Counted from the stretch's first letter, positions 36,101-49,000 are shown. The stretch: 64,000 nucleotides of DNA from Prorocentrum cordatum (GCA_963575745.1 CAUYUJ010003564.1:1-64000); one strand, 5' to 3'. Made by a program: numbers and translations. Notes: generated by a model from the sequence alone, not told the origin.

Positions 36101-38720
36101 CTTCCTGACAATATATAATGTCGAAAAAATGCAGAGAACGAATAGTTTTCAGCCCAAGCGATTTCAAACCTTTCGATGCAACAGCCGAACGCCCCTGATG
36201 TTGGATTGTCTTCTATACGAGCTCTGTAGCTCTCCTACAGCCCGAATTACGTGCGTAAATCGACAGCACCTCTCAAGATGACTCGAACAATACGAATAGT
36301 TCGCCAAACCTAGCTCGAGTATCAGACCGAGTTCAGACCTCTGAATACAATAGTGGGGCACGTCTGTGACTCCGAATCGATTCCTGTGATTACCAGCCCT
36401 GTACCCCCCCTGCAGCCCGAGTTAAGTCCAGAAAACCGACAGCACCTCTGGGAATGACTCGAACAATACGAATAGTTTCGCGAACCTAGTTCGGGCAGCA
36501 GACCGAGTTCCGAGCTCTGGATTCAACATACGGACGTGTCTGATGTCTCCGAACCGATTCCTGAGGTTACCAGCCCTGTAGCCCCCCTACAGCCTGAGTT
36601 AGTACAGAAAACCGACAACACCTCTCAAGATGACTCGAACAATACAAATAGTTTCGTGATTCTAGATCGGGCAGCAGACCAAGTTCAGAGCTCTGGATTC
36701 AACAGACAACGCGACTGATATTCTGAATCGGTTTCTGTGAGTATCAGCTCTGTAGCTGTCGTATAGCTCGAGTTAAATGCAGAAAACCGAGAGCGTCTGT
36801 CAAGATGACTCGAATAACACGAATAGGTTTGCAGACCAAGCTCGGCTAGCAGACCGAGTTCAGACATCTGGATGCAGCAGGCGAACGCGCCTGATCATTC
36901 TGATCCGATAAGTTGTGCTTACCAGCTCTGTGGAACTTCTATAGCTCGAGTTATGTTCAGAAAACTGCCACCGCGTGTGAAGATGACCCGAAACGGCCCA
37001 TCCCGCCGCAGTGCTTTTTGGCAGTGATATCTACCCGATCGATCTGAGATTAAGACAGCGAGCGGGAATAAGATCGAATATCACGGGAAAAATACTAGAG
37101 CTCTAACGAATGGTTGACTTTTGAGAACAAAATTTTCAATCGACCAAAATCACCAAAAGGTCAGTCGAGATTTTTCTTGCCAACTAGCTCTCCAGCGCGC
37201 CAGAATTACTCTAAAGCTTCCAGCAACAACTCGCTAAGGGAAGCTCTACGAGTTACTTGCTGAGAAAATCTCTACGAGTCACTAGCTCCACCCCGCGCCG
37301 GAATTTCTCTAGCTCATCGATAACGCAGAGCCCACGAGGTATTTTAGCCAAACCGACCCGAAGTTATCTCCTTCTCTTGTCTAGCCGGATAGATCAACTT
37401 CTGCACCCGCGCCGATACAGCTCGACGATGCCGAAGAGCTTTACGAGGTATGAATGTTCGAACAAATCTTGGCAAAACCGACCAACAGTTAACTGGGCGC
37501 CGGCGGTAAACCGTCAACCTTTCTTACCGCCGGGGGACTCGTAGAGCTTCCTGACAATATATAATGTCGAGAAAAATTGCAGAGAACGAATAGTCTTTCA
37601 GCCTGAGCGATTTCAGATCTCTCGATGCAACAGCCGAACGTCCCTGATGCTTCTGAATCGTTTTCTGTGCGCACGAGCTCCGTAGCTCCCCTACAGCCCG
37701 AGTTACGTGCGAAAATCGACAGCACCTCTCAAGATCACTCGAACAATACAAAAATAGTTTCGCGAATCTAGCTCGAGTATCAGACCGAGTTCAGACCTCT
37801 GAATGCAACAGGTGGACGCGCCTGATGTCCTCGAATCGATTTCTGTAATTACCAGCCCTGCAGCCCCCTTACAGCCCGAATGCAGTGCAGAAAACCGACT
37901 GCACCTCTGAAGATCACTCGAACAATACGAATAGTTTCGCGGACCTAGCTCGGGCAGCAGACCGAGATCAGAGCTCTGAATGCGACAGACGGACGCGACT
38001 GATGTCTTCGAACCGATTCCAGTGATTACCAGCCCTGCAGCCCCCTTACAGCTCGAGTTGAGTGCAGAAAACGGACAGCACCTCTCAAGATGACTCGAAG
38101 AATAGAAATAGTTTTGCGAACATAGCTCGGGCAGCACACCGAGTTCTGAGATCTGGATTTGGCAGTCGGACGCGTCTGATGTCTCCGATCGATTGCTGTG
38201 AGCACGAGCCCTGTAGCCCCCCTACAGCCCAAGTTAAGTGCAGAAAACTGACAGCACCTCTAGAATATGACTCGAACAATACGAATAGTTTCGCAAACCT
38301 AGCTCGAGCAGCAGACCGAGTTCAGACCTCTAGATGGAACAGACGAACGCGCCCGATAATTTCCTATCGATTTCTATGAGAATCAGCTCTGTAGCTGCCC
38401 TACAGCTCGAGTTAAGTACAAAATACCGAAAACGCGTATCAAGATGACTCGAAACAGCCGATCCCGCCGCGACGCTTTTTTGCAGAAAGATTCATCCAAT
38501 CGAGCTGAGATTAAGATGGCGAGCGGGAATAAGATCGAATATGGTCACAAAAAATACTAGAGCTCTAACGAATGATTGAACCTCGAGAACAAAATTTTCA
38601 ACCGACCAAAAGTCAGCAAAAGGTCCGTCGAGATTTTTCTGGCCAACTAGCTCTCCAGCGCCCCGGAATTACTCTTAAGCTTCCAGCAACTGGAACCGGC
38701 GGTAAACCGTCAACCTGGTT
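33171..38720. repeat. Mosaic satellite block, left of LINE B
   Basis: Built from a few shuffled units. The main one is 177 bp, seen as equal spacing of the CAGACCTCT-type motif at 37791, 37968, 38145 and 38322. Others are a GATAGTAATACTGCA unit, a unit with ATCAAGATGGCGAGCGGG, and the dispersed CCGGCGGTAA hairpin. Only short random frames. The block stops inside a hairpin at 38720, where LINE B begins. Confidence 0.9.
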
Positions 38721-38743
38721 TTGAGTTTGAGTCGGGGCGCGGA

Positions 38744-38758
38744 CAGCTGTGACAGCTG
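38744..38758 (-). other. 3' terminal stem-loop of LINE B
   Basis: CAGCTG-TCA-CAGCTG on the sense strand, 23 nt from the 3' end, followed by the tail ACTCAAACTCAA. Position and layout match the LINE A stem-loop. RT-recognised 3' stem-loops with short repeat tails are known from L2/UnaL2-type LINEs. Confidence 0.55.
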
Positions 38759-38933
38759 AGCCCTAAGACTCCCAAACGGAGCACAGGGTAGCTAGAGAGG
38801 GCATCTCTTATCATCACACTGCCGAGCCACTGAGGCATAGGCAACGGAATAGGATGCAGGAACAAGGAAAAGGATGCAGCACAACATGTGAAATTGTAAA
38901 GGTGTTGGAGAGCTCCAAGCAAGATGAAATGAG

Positions 38934-40184
38934 TCAGCTGCTTGGATGAAAGATGCTACCCAAAATGTGCTCCACGGCCATACAGAGCCGTTGTGCTGCA
39001 ATCATCTCACAAAACATGACAGAAGCAGAGGCATCAAGCGAGACAGCTTCCTCCGCCACCAACTGCCACGTCCCGTGTACACACAAATCTATACACCATC
39101 CTGCAGCACATCCCTCCACAGAGCGACCTCCGTCGAAGAATCCACGGAGGCCGTCTAGTTTTGTTTTACTCGCATGTTCAATAAGTGAGGTATGGAACGT
39201 AACGTAACTATTTTTGGTTCTGGCCAACCATGTCAGCCTGTCAGCTCTTTCGTTTCCTTCTCGATAGATCCACTTGAACATATTGTGGCCCCAACTCGGA
39301 GGCCTCATACCATACAACACAGAGATATGCTCCAGCCTGTTTTGAATGTCGTCAAGAATGTGCTTGTGGATAATATTGGATGTTGCCCAGAGACCGTTAA
39401 TCCAATTCACCCCTGTGGAGGAGTCACCAATCAATTCCATCGGTATCGAGTCCCGAGGCTCCGCATTCCACTCCGATGCATGTTCATTAATGTACGCAAG
39501 TCGTTTCTCCATCTTCTCGTCCTCCTTCCTTTGCTGCTCCTCCGTCTTCTCCCTCTCCTCCTCCTCCCTAGCATATCCCGCAGGTTGTGCATGTTTGAAA
39601 TAACAGTACCCCCACGCCTCCTCCATGTTAGTAACATCCAGTGCCCGCTTCAGAAATTCTTTCCATCCCTGACGTGAAAAGGATAACGTATGATACCAAT
39701 CCTTCCCTGATACCAACTCGAAAATGTAATGGAAGTTTCTCAACGCCAGTGGTCTCCCCCCCTCATGCCGACGCGTCATTAATGGGCGATCTTTCCAAGG
39801 CAGTGATGCAATGAAGGCCTGCCGTCGGTCAGTCCACTCCCCCGACCATGCAAAAATACATTCTCTAGCCTGCATATGCGAGTCCCCTGTACTACGATGC
39901 TGAGGTGGAGCCACCCGTCGCCGCTTGTTTGCAGCGATTTCCTGCGACGGCAACTCAACAGAGGAACGCTTTTGCGACAGAGAATCCTGAGATGGATGGA
40001 ATGTCTTTGCACGCTTATGCATCTGGGAAATCAGATTGCGCCGATGCGCGGGTAATTGTGTCTGAGAACCAGGGAGCTCAAAGGAATCAACAGCATGCAT
40101 CGTCTCACACACGTCAGGATGACTTCCCATTGATGCCGAGCACACAATACTTGGTAGCACATACATGGGTTCATCCTGACGTTG
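38934..40184 (-). pseudogene. LINE B ORF2, connector and permuted RNase H-like domain
   Basis: In frame with the preceding RT segment after the TGA. A connector of ~240 residues includes a Glu/Arg-rich helix (REEEEREKTEEQQRKEDEK). RNase H motifs follow in the order MELIGDSSTG (about 39.42 kb), REGNERADRL (about 39.24 kb), FFDGGRSVEGCAAGW (about 39.13 kb) and FCEMIAAQRL (about 39.0 kb). In ordinary RNase H the DGG strand and the Glu helix come first, so the order is circularly permuted. LINE A shows the same order. Confidence 0.8.
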
Positions 40185-41315
40185 TCACTTGGCCGGCGGT
40201 GGCTCACACGCAGCAAAGACGTTGGGGCCAGGCTTGCCTGAAGAATCAAAAGTACCTGGAGGAATCTGTGCGGGTGTTGGGTTCAGGCGTTTCACAGCAA
40301 ACGTACAGTCCTGAGCCCACTGCCACTGACGAAACAAGAATAGCTGCACAAGAGACGGCCGTCCCAATTCCAGGAGCATACGCCGCCCACGTTTGTACAA
40401 GTTGCATAAGTATATACTCCAATCCATGTCGGCAGGTTTCGGGCGGCGTACCATAGAACACAATATTTTACCTTCCCACGTGTGCAACTGTTTCAAGGTG
40501 TGGTGGTCCGCTGGCATGCCTTCAACACCGAAAAGTACAAAACTACGCAACCTAGATTCATAATGCTTGATTTTCTTCTGGAAGGGTACAGCACGATTCG
40601 TATAAAACTTGCGGAACTGATTAAATCGCTTCCAACCCCGAGCCAATTTCCAAGCCACATCATGGTGTTTGTCAGTCTTGGTCGTGACCAGGCAACCCAG
40701 GCACTCCATTCCAGAGCATCGCGGAAGACACAGGGTACCGAGATCGTTCACCTGGACAACGAGGTTCCCCGTCGAGGCGCCTTCAGAGTCCTCCCCAAAG
40801 GCAAGATAGTGTAGTGAGGAAGCTTTCCATCTGAAACCGTGTGTATACAGCTGAGCCGAGAAGTCCCCCACCATACGTGTGAGCTCAGTCTCTGATCTCG
40901 AGAAAAGCAAAATGTTATCGGCCCAGAGCGAATGAGTAAGATACCTCCCACCAGCCTCCTCCCCCAAATCGTACCCCAGCTTCTCCTCCTCCCAATTCAG
41001 TACAACCCTATCCCACATCAGTAGTGTCACACACTTCCACAGGAAGGGGGCCTCCACACTGCCAGTACGTACACATGCATCCCAGGGAATACCCGTCGCC
41101 GTGGAATCCTGAAAGGTAAAGTCCGCTGTGTCCAGGATACTGGGAGCGAGCAGCGCCAACGCAAGGTCATTGGGGAACCCAGGGATGGCATCAAAGGCCC
41201 GACTGGCCTTCTCAAACGTGACGTTATCAAAGGCAGTCTGCACATCTAATGACGCGAGGTGCAGGGTCTCATCTTTCCCCCACTCCAGAGCGTGTGTGGT
41301 GACATGCTTAGGCAT
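40185..41315 (-). pseudogene. LINE B ORF2, RT palm and thumb
   Basis: Contains the RT catalytic motifs: LDVQTAFDNV (about 41.23 kb; motif A) and LWADNILLFSR (about 40.92 kb; motif C), where the usual xADD is WADN. The frame ends at a TGA (40185-40187) after GKPGPNVFAACEPPPAK. The same frame resumes immediately, so this is a single nonsense codon inside ORF2. Confidence 0.85.
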
Positions 41316-42795
41316 GGCAGTGATCTCGCGCGTGCGCCTTCCTTTGCAAAATCCGTAGTTGTGTAGATATTGTGGGACCCTTTTTCATACAACCTTCAGC
41401 AACCTCAACCAAACATGAAGTATACCATTTGCTTAGGCTGCTAAGTAAGACGAGAGCACGAGTATCAGACAACTTAGTGATATCTTTAGCTGTCGGCATC
41501 AACACCACAAGCAACTCAGACCAAATCCGAGGAGTAGGATACCGTTGAAGATACAGGTCCTGGAATAACCGAAGAATATGACGCAAACCTACCCACGTGA
41601 TACGTTTCAACATAGAAGGAGAAACTCCGTCCTTACCCACCGCCTTACCACACTTTAAGCGTGATCGTGCCTGTAACAATACGGACATGGAAATGGGGGA
41701 GACGTCCACAGTGGTCGTGTCCTGCAACCTCCTCCTCCTCCTCTCCTCGATGCACTCCACGTTACGTACCCCTTGCGCAGCACAGTGGTACTTGGCGAAC
41801 CCGTGAGCATAGAGCGCCTTCTCCCACAACTCCCTATCCTCCGTGAGCACATTGTCATAACTCAATGTGTCCACCACCGTCCGAGCGAGCTTCCCGTCAC
41901 GATGATCGTATTCGAGTCGACGACGAGTGTGTGCACGCATCTCCTTCCTTCTCTCCTTCTTAACCCTGATGAGCTCCTCCCCCTCCCCTCCTTCACGACG
42001 CAGTCGGCGATATTCATCATCAAGTTCCTTGTGACGATCTGTCTTTTTGGGGATATGCATTTTCTTTGGGGCATTGGTGTATGACTCCTTGTCCTGTGTA
42101 CATGCACCCAAGATCACAGGAGCCAATTCATCCGGGCAGAGACCAGATTGGTAACGAGCTGCAGCGTGCAAACGACGATCAAGGTTAGCCGAAACTTGCC
42201 ATTCCGAGGCCTCTTCGCAGCACCAATGAGTGAACGTCTGTCGTGGATTCGTTCTCCAACGTCGAGTCGGAGCGGCCGATTCGGGGACAAGCAAGTTGAG
42301 CAGGGCATGGTCCGACAGGCGGGTCTTTCTGGGGTCCACGGAGCCCCTGAGCGTCGGCCTTAACCACGACACCTCCCACTGAGGCCTTTCCCAGGAGCTC
42401 GGAATACACAGGTAATCAAGAACCTTGTCCTCCTCCTCCGTCTCCTCCTTGGCCTTCCAGGTCGCACGACGGGCCCAAAAAGAATTCGAGAAAACCAAAC
42501 CATAATGCCACATACATTCACAGAGCTCGTCACACATGTATTGTTGCATCCTCCTCCTACCCTGCTGGAAACCTGCACGTCCACCTCCTCCTGCATTGTC
42601 CCCGTCTTCAAATCTCTCACCCTGTCCTGCAGAACCAGCCAAAGCAACATCTCCAAAGACCGTGTGAGGCAGAAGCTCAACGTTGGCATCCATCCCGATC
42701 AACAAGTCCCACCCTTCCTTGGGAAACCTAACTCGGAGCGTATCCAAATCCTTTCGAAACGACTGCAATGTTTGGTAAGTACAAGCTGGCAACAA
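41308..42795 (-). pseudogene. LINE B ORF2, EEP remainder and RT fingers
   Basis: Continues the EEP with GMDANVELLPHTVFG (about 42.69 kb), VLDYLCIPSSW (about 42.42 kb) and RLSDHALLNLLVP (about 42.3 kb). After a basic linker (RRRLEYDHRD) comes the RT N-terminus: GKAVGKDGVSPSML and LLVVLMPTAKDITKLSDTRA. The frame departs from the alignment with LINE A near 41.38 kb, where another frame gives YGFCKGRRTREIT, so an indel lies there. Confidence 0.8.
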
Positions 42796-43072
42796 TCAAC
42801 GATTGAAACACGAGAATGACATAACGATTACCCCTGATGCGTTCACGTATGGAGGCTCTCCACACCCTCTTGTAGAGAACCCCCGCCTTCCCATCATTAG
42901 AAAGAGTTAAAGTGAAACCATGCTCAGAGCACCTACCTATTCCAAGGAACTGGCACTCCTGCAAAGCGAGAACTTCCGAATTCGAGGTCTTGATCTGAGC
43001 AAGCAAGCCGTGGCTGTTCATGCTGCCACAGCGCCTCACGTTATACGTGCCCACGATGGCGCCATGGCACCT
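42728..43072 (-). pseudogene. LINE B ORF2, start of EEP domain
   Basis: Begins directly after the ORF1 TGA, in the same frame, with no ATG before the nuclease: VGTYNVRRCGSMNSHG, then LALQECQFLGIG, then SLYLPN. These are the first two EEP motifs. The frame is lost near 42750, and the domain continues one frame away. Confidence 0.8.
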
Positions 43073-43813
43073 TCACCAGGTACGAAAGTTGAGCTTGGCC
43101 AGAAAGGCCTCGCAATCCAACTTGTCATCGACCTTATGCAGCAGCTCGGCATCAACCTTCCACCCCAAGTTAGGATCAAAAGCGGCAATGCATACTCCAT
43201 CCGTCTTCGGCGTCGTGGCCGAAGGGTAGCCCCACACATAGCTGACAGGAGGACCCATCTCACCCTTCAGCCACTGGGAGCCACTCCTGAGAGTAGCAAA
43301 GATAGCTTGACCACGACCCACGGCAGATACATGTGGCTGCTTCCAGGGTGCTGGTTCACAGGATACGCCGAGACGCTTGTTGGCCAGGATGGGAGTGATT
43401 TGCTTCAAGTCGCGCGTGTCATTCTCAAGCTCGACGGCCCAAGAATTGCGTATCTCCCAAATTTCATCGTTCGTCAACTTGCCACTTATAACATAGAATC
43501 GTATACGATAAAGACCATATGGTTTATTTTTGTGCTCCCGATCGATCCTACTCATGTCGAAATGCCCCTCAGTCATCTTTCCTGTGCCACGGACACATTT
43601 ACGAATGACAGACAGAGCATGATCCCAGGAGAGCATATCCGATGAACGAGTCTTGAGATTGCCGACTCCACCTCGCGTCCAACCTGTGAGTTGGATGAAG
43701 GTCGGTGTGAAATCCTCCCGCACTCGATTCCATTCGCGAAGTGGCGTACGATTACCATACCTGGGAGCAGTGGCCGTAGCAGAGGAGCCCGCAGGGCCCG
43801 CATAGTACTCCAA
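43073..43813 (-). pseudogene. LINE B ORF1, main part
   Basis: A frame of 246 codons ending in TGA at 43073-43075. Its C-terminal half matches LINE A ORF1: APWKQPHVSAVGRGQAIF and LKGEMGPP align with APPWKRPHIKQVSRFQGIF and LRGEMGPP. This identifies the pair as orthologous ORF1 proteins of one LINE family. The function is probably RNA binding in the retrotransposition particle, as for other LINE ORF1 proteins, but no RRM or zinc knuckle is recognisable. The TGA is in frame with the ORF2 sequence that follows at once. Confidence 0.75.
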
Positions 43814-43938
43814 GCATCCGTGGACCCTGATCCTGCATCACTGGACCCTTCTGCTGAAGCGAACGGATCTGCTGCTGCATAGCTGCGATGTCAGCCTCAT
43901 TCTTCTCACCACGCTGGTCGATCCGTTTCACATCCTGC

Positions 43939-44145
43939 TCAATCCGTGAGAATTCTTTCCGTCTGATTGTTCTGTTTAGCTAGCATAGCCTTCATCATAG
44001 CAAACTGTTGCTTCATAGGATTGCTGTCATCAAATTCCCTGAACTGCTCCTCCTCCTCACTGCTTGCCTGAAGCATATCCTCATCCTCATCCTTAGCCTT
44101 ACTCTTCTTACAACATGGCTCACCTGCTCGGTTTTGCTGAGACAT
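43939..44145 (-). pseudogene. LINE B ORF1, N-terminal part
   Basis: The frame opens upstream, but the first ATG is at 44145 (MSQQNRAGEPCCKKSK). The ~68 residues are charged, with an acidic run (DEDEDM, EEEEQ) and Met/Gln-rich sequence. The frame is lost before the main ORF1 segment that starts near 43813, so a frameshift separates them. Homology to LINE A ORF1 is not evident here but is clear in the C-terminal part. Confidence 0.6.
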
Positions 44146-45983
44146 CGCTGCAAAAGTGACGGTGTTCGAATACTTCAACTCCTCTGGAAACCCCCACTGT
44201 TCCAAGAAATTAATGCCCTCACGCTAACGTTTAGAATCTGTCGTCGTGTCGAACAGATGTCCTCACAAGAAAGATCTCACAAGAAAGTACAGATGTCCTC
44301 ACAAGAGATTGATGTCCTCACAAGAAGTAAACGGTACTCCAACGATCTGGACTCTCAATGTGTAATCTGGATCCAAAGGCACTCAGGCAAAACCGACACT
44401 GAGGCACCGTGTACAGTAAGAGGAACGAAAGGGCACCTCTCTGCACTTCATTAACGCCGGGAACCTCGTAGGGCTCTTTCCTTGCACGGCGATCGTCGGA
44501 ACACATGGAGAAAGCTTTTGGAGCGAGAAACAAAAAACTTGAAGATTCACGTTTTTTCTGTTTTTATTCAACGTCGGTTCCACCAAGTGTTTTGATAGTA
44601 ATACTGCGCCTACAAACCTGAAAATTTTACGGCAGACGCGGTATTTTCCATTACAGGTGCGAAAAATCTGCTTTCTCAAAATTAATGATCAAAGATATTT
44701 CAAATATTCGCAAAACCACCTGTAAGTTGTCACTTGGTTCTTTCTCGCCAGGTCGACCAACTGGCGCAGGCGGTGAACCGTCAACCTGGTCACCGCCGGG
44801 AACCTCGTAGAGCTCCTTGCAACAATCCGAAAGTTCAGAATCGAAGCGGGGAGTTTCTGGGAGCTTTTCTAGAAAAACGTAAAATCAAGATTTTTCGGAG
44901 TAAACATGAGGTCGATTCCCGGATGTCAACTAATACTAAAACTGGCTCTAGAGACCTCAGCTGCTGAGGGACAAAGTGTATATGCCAATGCTTGGTGTAA
45001 AAATCTGCTTTCTCAAATTAAATGGTGAAATATCTTTCGAACTGGAACCGGCGGTAAACCGTCAACCTGGCTGCCGGGAACCTCGTAGAGCTCTTTTCTT
45101 GCACGGCGATCTTCGGAACACGGAGACAAAGCTTCTGGAGCGAGAAAGAAAAAACTACAAAAAAACACACGTTTTTCTGCTTTTACTCAACGTCAGTTCC
45201 CCCAAGTCCTTCGATAGTAATACTGCACCTACAGACCTGAAAATTTTACTGGCAGACGCGGCAAAACCCACTACAGGTGCGAAAAATCTGGTTTCTCAAA
45301 ATAAATTGTCAAATATCTTTCAAATATTCGCAAAACCACCCAAAAGTTGTCACATTGTCCGCCTCGGCCGGGTGGGCCAACTAGGTTCTGAATCAGATTC
45401 TGTACGTATCAGCTCTACAGCTGTCTTGTACCTCGAGTTAAGTACAGAAAACCAAGAGCGTCTGTCAAGATGACTTGAATAATACGAATAGGTTTGCAGA
45501 CCTAGCTCGGCTAGCAGACCGAGTTCAGACCTCTGGGTTCAACAGACGAACGCGCCTGATCATTGTGAATGGATTAGCTGTGCTTACCAGCTCTGTAGCT
45601 GTCCTGAAGCTCGAGTTATCTTGAGAAAACCGTCACCGCGTGACAAGATGACCCGAAATGGCCGCTCCCGCCTGGACGCTTTTTGGCAGTCAAAGGTACC
45701 CGATCGAGCTGAGATCAAGATGGCGAGCGGGAATAAGATCGAATATCACCGGAAAAAATACTAGAGCTCTAACGAATGGTTGAAATTCGAGAACAAAATT
45801 TTGAACCGACGAAAAGTCACAAAAAGGTCCGTCGAGATTTTTCTTGCCAACTAGCTCTCTAGCGCCCCGGAATTACTCGTAAGCTTCAAGCAATAACTTG
45901 CTCAGGGAAGCTCTACGAGTTACTAGCTCCACTCCGCGCCCGAATTCCTCTAGCTGATCGACGTGTTGTTGTCCAAAATGGGA

Positions 45984-46016
45984 ACCGGCGGTAAACCGTC
46001 AACCTGGTTACCGCCG
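45984..46016 (+). repeat. Dispersed hairpin, representative copy
   Basis: CCGGCGGTAA, a 13-nt loop, then TTACCGCCGG: a perfect 10-bp stem in the best copies. About 18 copies lie in the window. A conserved right flank follows (GAACCTCGTAGAGCTCTTTT). Confidence 0.85.
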
Positions 46017-49000
46017 GGAACCTTGTAGAGCTCTTTTCTTGCGCGGCGATCGTCGGAACACATGAAGAAAGCTTCTGGAGCGAGAAACGAAAAACTTGAA
46101 AAATCACGTTTTTATATTTTTCATCCAACGTCGGTTCCTGCAAATAGTAATAGTGCAGCTATCAACCTGAAAATTTAACTGGCAGACGCGGTATAACCCA
46201 CTACACGTGAGAAAAATACCAGTTCTCAAAATGAATTGTAAAATATCTTTCAAATCTTAGCAAAACCGACGCAAAGTCATCACATTGTCTCTTGAGGCCG
46301 GGTCGGCCAACTAGCTCGACCCCGCGCCGGAATTCCCTTAGCTCATCGATGCCGAAGAGCTCTACAAGGTATCCAAAAGCCGGATAGCCAAGCGAGAGAC
46401 GCGCGCGCAGAGGTGTCGTCGCGCAAGCGCCACGCCGGGACGCGCCTCCGGAGCCGCGTGTGCCCCCGCGCTTCGCAAACTGGGCGCCGGCGGTAAACCG
46501 TCAACCTTGGTTACTGCCGGGAGACTCGTGGAGCTTCCTAGCTCGACTTAAGTTGAGAAAACCGACAGCACCTACCAACATTCCGACTCATAGTGAATAT
46601 TTTTTGACCTCTCAATGCGACAGGCGGACGCGTCTGATGTCTGCGAATCGACTCCTGTCATTACCAGCCCTGCAGCCCCCCTACAGCCCGAGTTAAGTGC
46701 AGAAAACCGACGGCACCTCTCAGGATGACTCGAACAAAACAATAGTTTCGCGGACCTAGTTCGGGCAGCAGACCGAGTTCCGAGCTCTGGATTCGACGGA
46801 CGCGCCTGATCTCTTCAAATCGATCCCTGTGACAACAAGCACTGTAGCCCCCCTCAGCGCGAGTTGAGTGAAGAAAACCGAGAGCACTTCTCAAGATGAC
46901 TCGACCACGAATAATTTCGCGATTCTAGATCGGGCAGCAGACCGAGTTCAGAGCTCTGGATTCGACAGACAAACGCAACTCATGATTCTAAATCGGTTTC
47001 TGAAAATATGAGCTGTGTAGCTGTTCAACAGCTCGAGTTAAGTACAGAAAACCGAGAGTTCCTGTCAAGATAACTCGAATAATACGAATAGGTTTGGGGA
47101 CCTAGCTCGGCTAACAGACCGATTTCAGACCTCTGGATTCGACAGGCGAACGCGCCTAACCATTCTACATCGATAGGGCTGTGCTTCCCAGCTCTGTAGC
47201 TGTCCTAAAGCTCGAGTTATGTTCAGAAAACCGTCAGCGCGTATCAAGATGACTCGAAACGGCCGGTCCCGCCACAGTGCTTTTCGATAGTAATATTCAC
47301 CCGATCGAGCTGAGATCAAGATGGCGAGCGGGAATAAGATCGAATATCACGGGGAAAAAAAAAGGAGCTCTAACGAATTGTCGAATTTCGAGAACAAAAT
47401 TTTTATACGACCAAAAGTCAGCAGAAGTTCCGTCGAGATTTTTCTTGCCAATTAGCTCTGCAGCGCGCCGGAACTGGGAACCGGCGGTAAGCCGTCAACC
47501 TGGTAACCGCCGGGAACCTCGTAGAGCTCTTCTCTTGCACACGATCGTCAGAACACATGAAGGAAGCTTCTGGAGCGAGAAACGAAGAGATCGAAAATTC
47601 ACGTTTTTCTGTTTTTATCCAACGTCGGTTGCTCCAAGTGTTTAAAAGTAATACTGCACCTATGGGCCTGAAAATTTTACTGGCGGGCGCGGCATAACCC
47701 ATTACAGGTGCGAAATACCTGCTTTATCAAAATGAATTGTCAAATATCCTTCAATTTTTCGCACTTGGAAGCGTCCAAGAGCCGGAGAGCGAAGACACCC
47801 TCCGGGACTGGGCGCCGGCGGTAAACCGTCAACCTTTGTTACCGCCGGGAGACTCGTAGAGCTTCCTGACAACATATAATGTCGAAAAAAAATACACAGA
47901 GAAAATAGTCTTTCAGCCCAAGCAATTTCAGACCTCTCGGACAGCCGAACGCCCCCGATGCTCTGGAATGTCTTCTCTACGAGCTTTGTAGCTCTCCTAC
48001 AGCCCGAGTTACGTGCGTAAATCGACAGCACCTATCAAGATGACTCGAAGAATACAAATAGTTTGACAAATCTAGTTCGAGTATCAGACCGAGTTCAGAC
48101 CTCTGCATGCGACAGGCGGACGCGTCTGATGTCTCTGAATCGATTCCAGTGATTACCGGCCCTGCAGCCTCCCCTACAGCCCGAGCTAAGTGCAGGAAAC
48201 CAACAGCACCTCTCAGAATGACTCGAACAATACGAATAGTTTTGCGCACCTAGTTCGGGCAGCAGACAGAGTTCAGATGGATTCGAAAGGCGGACGCGCG
48301 TGATGTCTCCGAATCGATTCCAGTGATTACCAGCCATGCCCCCCTACAGCCCGAGTTCAAGGCCGAGAACCGACAGCATCTCTCAAGATGACTCGAACAA
48401 TACGAATAGTTTCGCGATTCCAGATCGGGCAGCAGACTGAGAACAGAGCTCTGGATTCAACAGACAACGGCCACTGATGATTCTGAATCAGATTCTGTAC
48501 GCATCAGCTCTGTAGCTGTCCTGTAGCTCGAGTGAAGTACAGAAAACCAAGAGCATCTGTCAAGATAACTCGAATAATACGAATAGGTTTGCGGACCTAG
48601 CTCGGCTAGCACACCGAGTTCAGACCTCTGGTTAGAACAGGCGAACGCGCCTGATCATTCTTAATCGATAAGCTGTGCTTACCAGCTCTGTAGCTGTCCT
48701 AAAGCTCGAGTTATCTTGAGAAAACCGTCATCGCGTGACAAGATGACTCGAAACGGCCGATCCCGCCGCAGTGCTTTTTGGCAGTAAAAAATATCCGATC
48801 GAGCTGAGATCAAGATGGCGATCGGGAATAAGACCGAATATCACGGGAAAAAATACTAGAGCTCTAACGAATGGTTGAATTCCGAGAACAAAATTTTCAA
48901 CCGACCAAAAATCCCCAAAATGTCCGTCGAGATTTTTCTTGCCAACTACCTCTCCAGCGCCCCTGAACTGGCGCCGGCAGAGAACCGTCAACCTGGTCAC

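Larger units (their letters stand above)
38721..44450 (-). mobile_element. LINE B, decayed non-LTR retrotransposon
   Basis: The ends are read from the interrupted hairpin repeat. The left half (CCGGCGGTAA...CAACCTGGTT) ends at 38720 and the right half (ACGCCGGGAACC) starts at about 44451-44453. The sense strand is minus. Contents: a 5' leader of ~305 nt, ORF1, ORF2 with EEP, RT and a permuted RNase H-like region, and a 3' tail with a stem-loop and two ACTCAA repeats. Frame changes in ORF1 (about 43.8-43.9 kb), near 42.75 kb and near 41.38 kb, plus a TGA at 40185-40187, make it inactive. No long target duplication is visible (two bases at most). Confidence 0.9.

Noticed and set aside
40185-40187. 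TGA inside LINE B ORF2 as evidence that UGA is a sense codon
   Set aside because: LINE B also has frameshifts, and LINE A ORF2 and the PIF1-USP gene end at TGA, so decay is the simpler explanation here.
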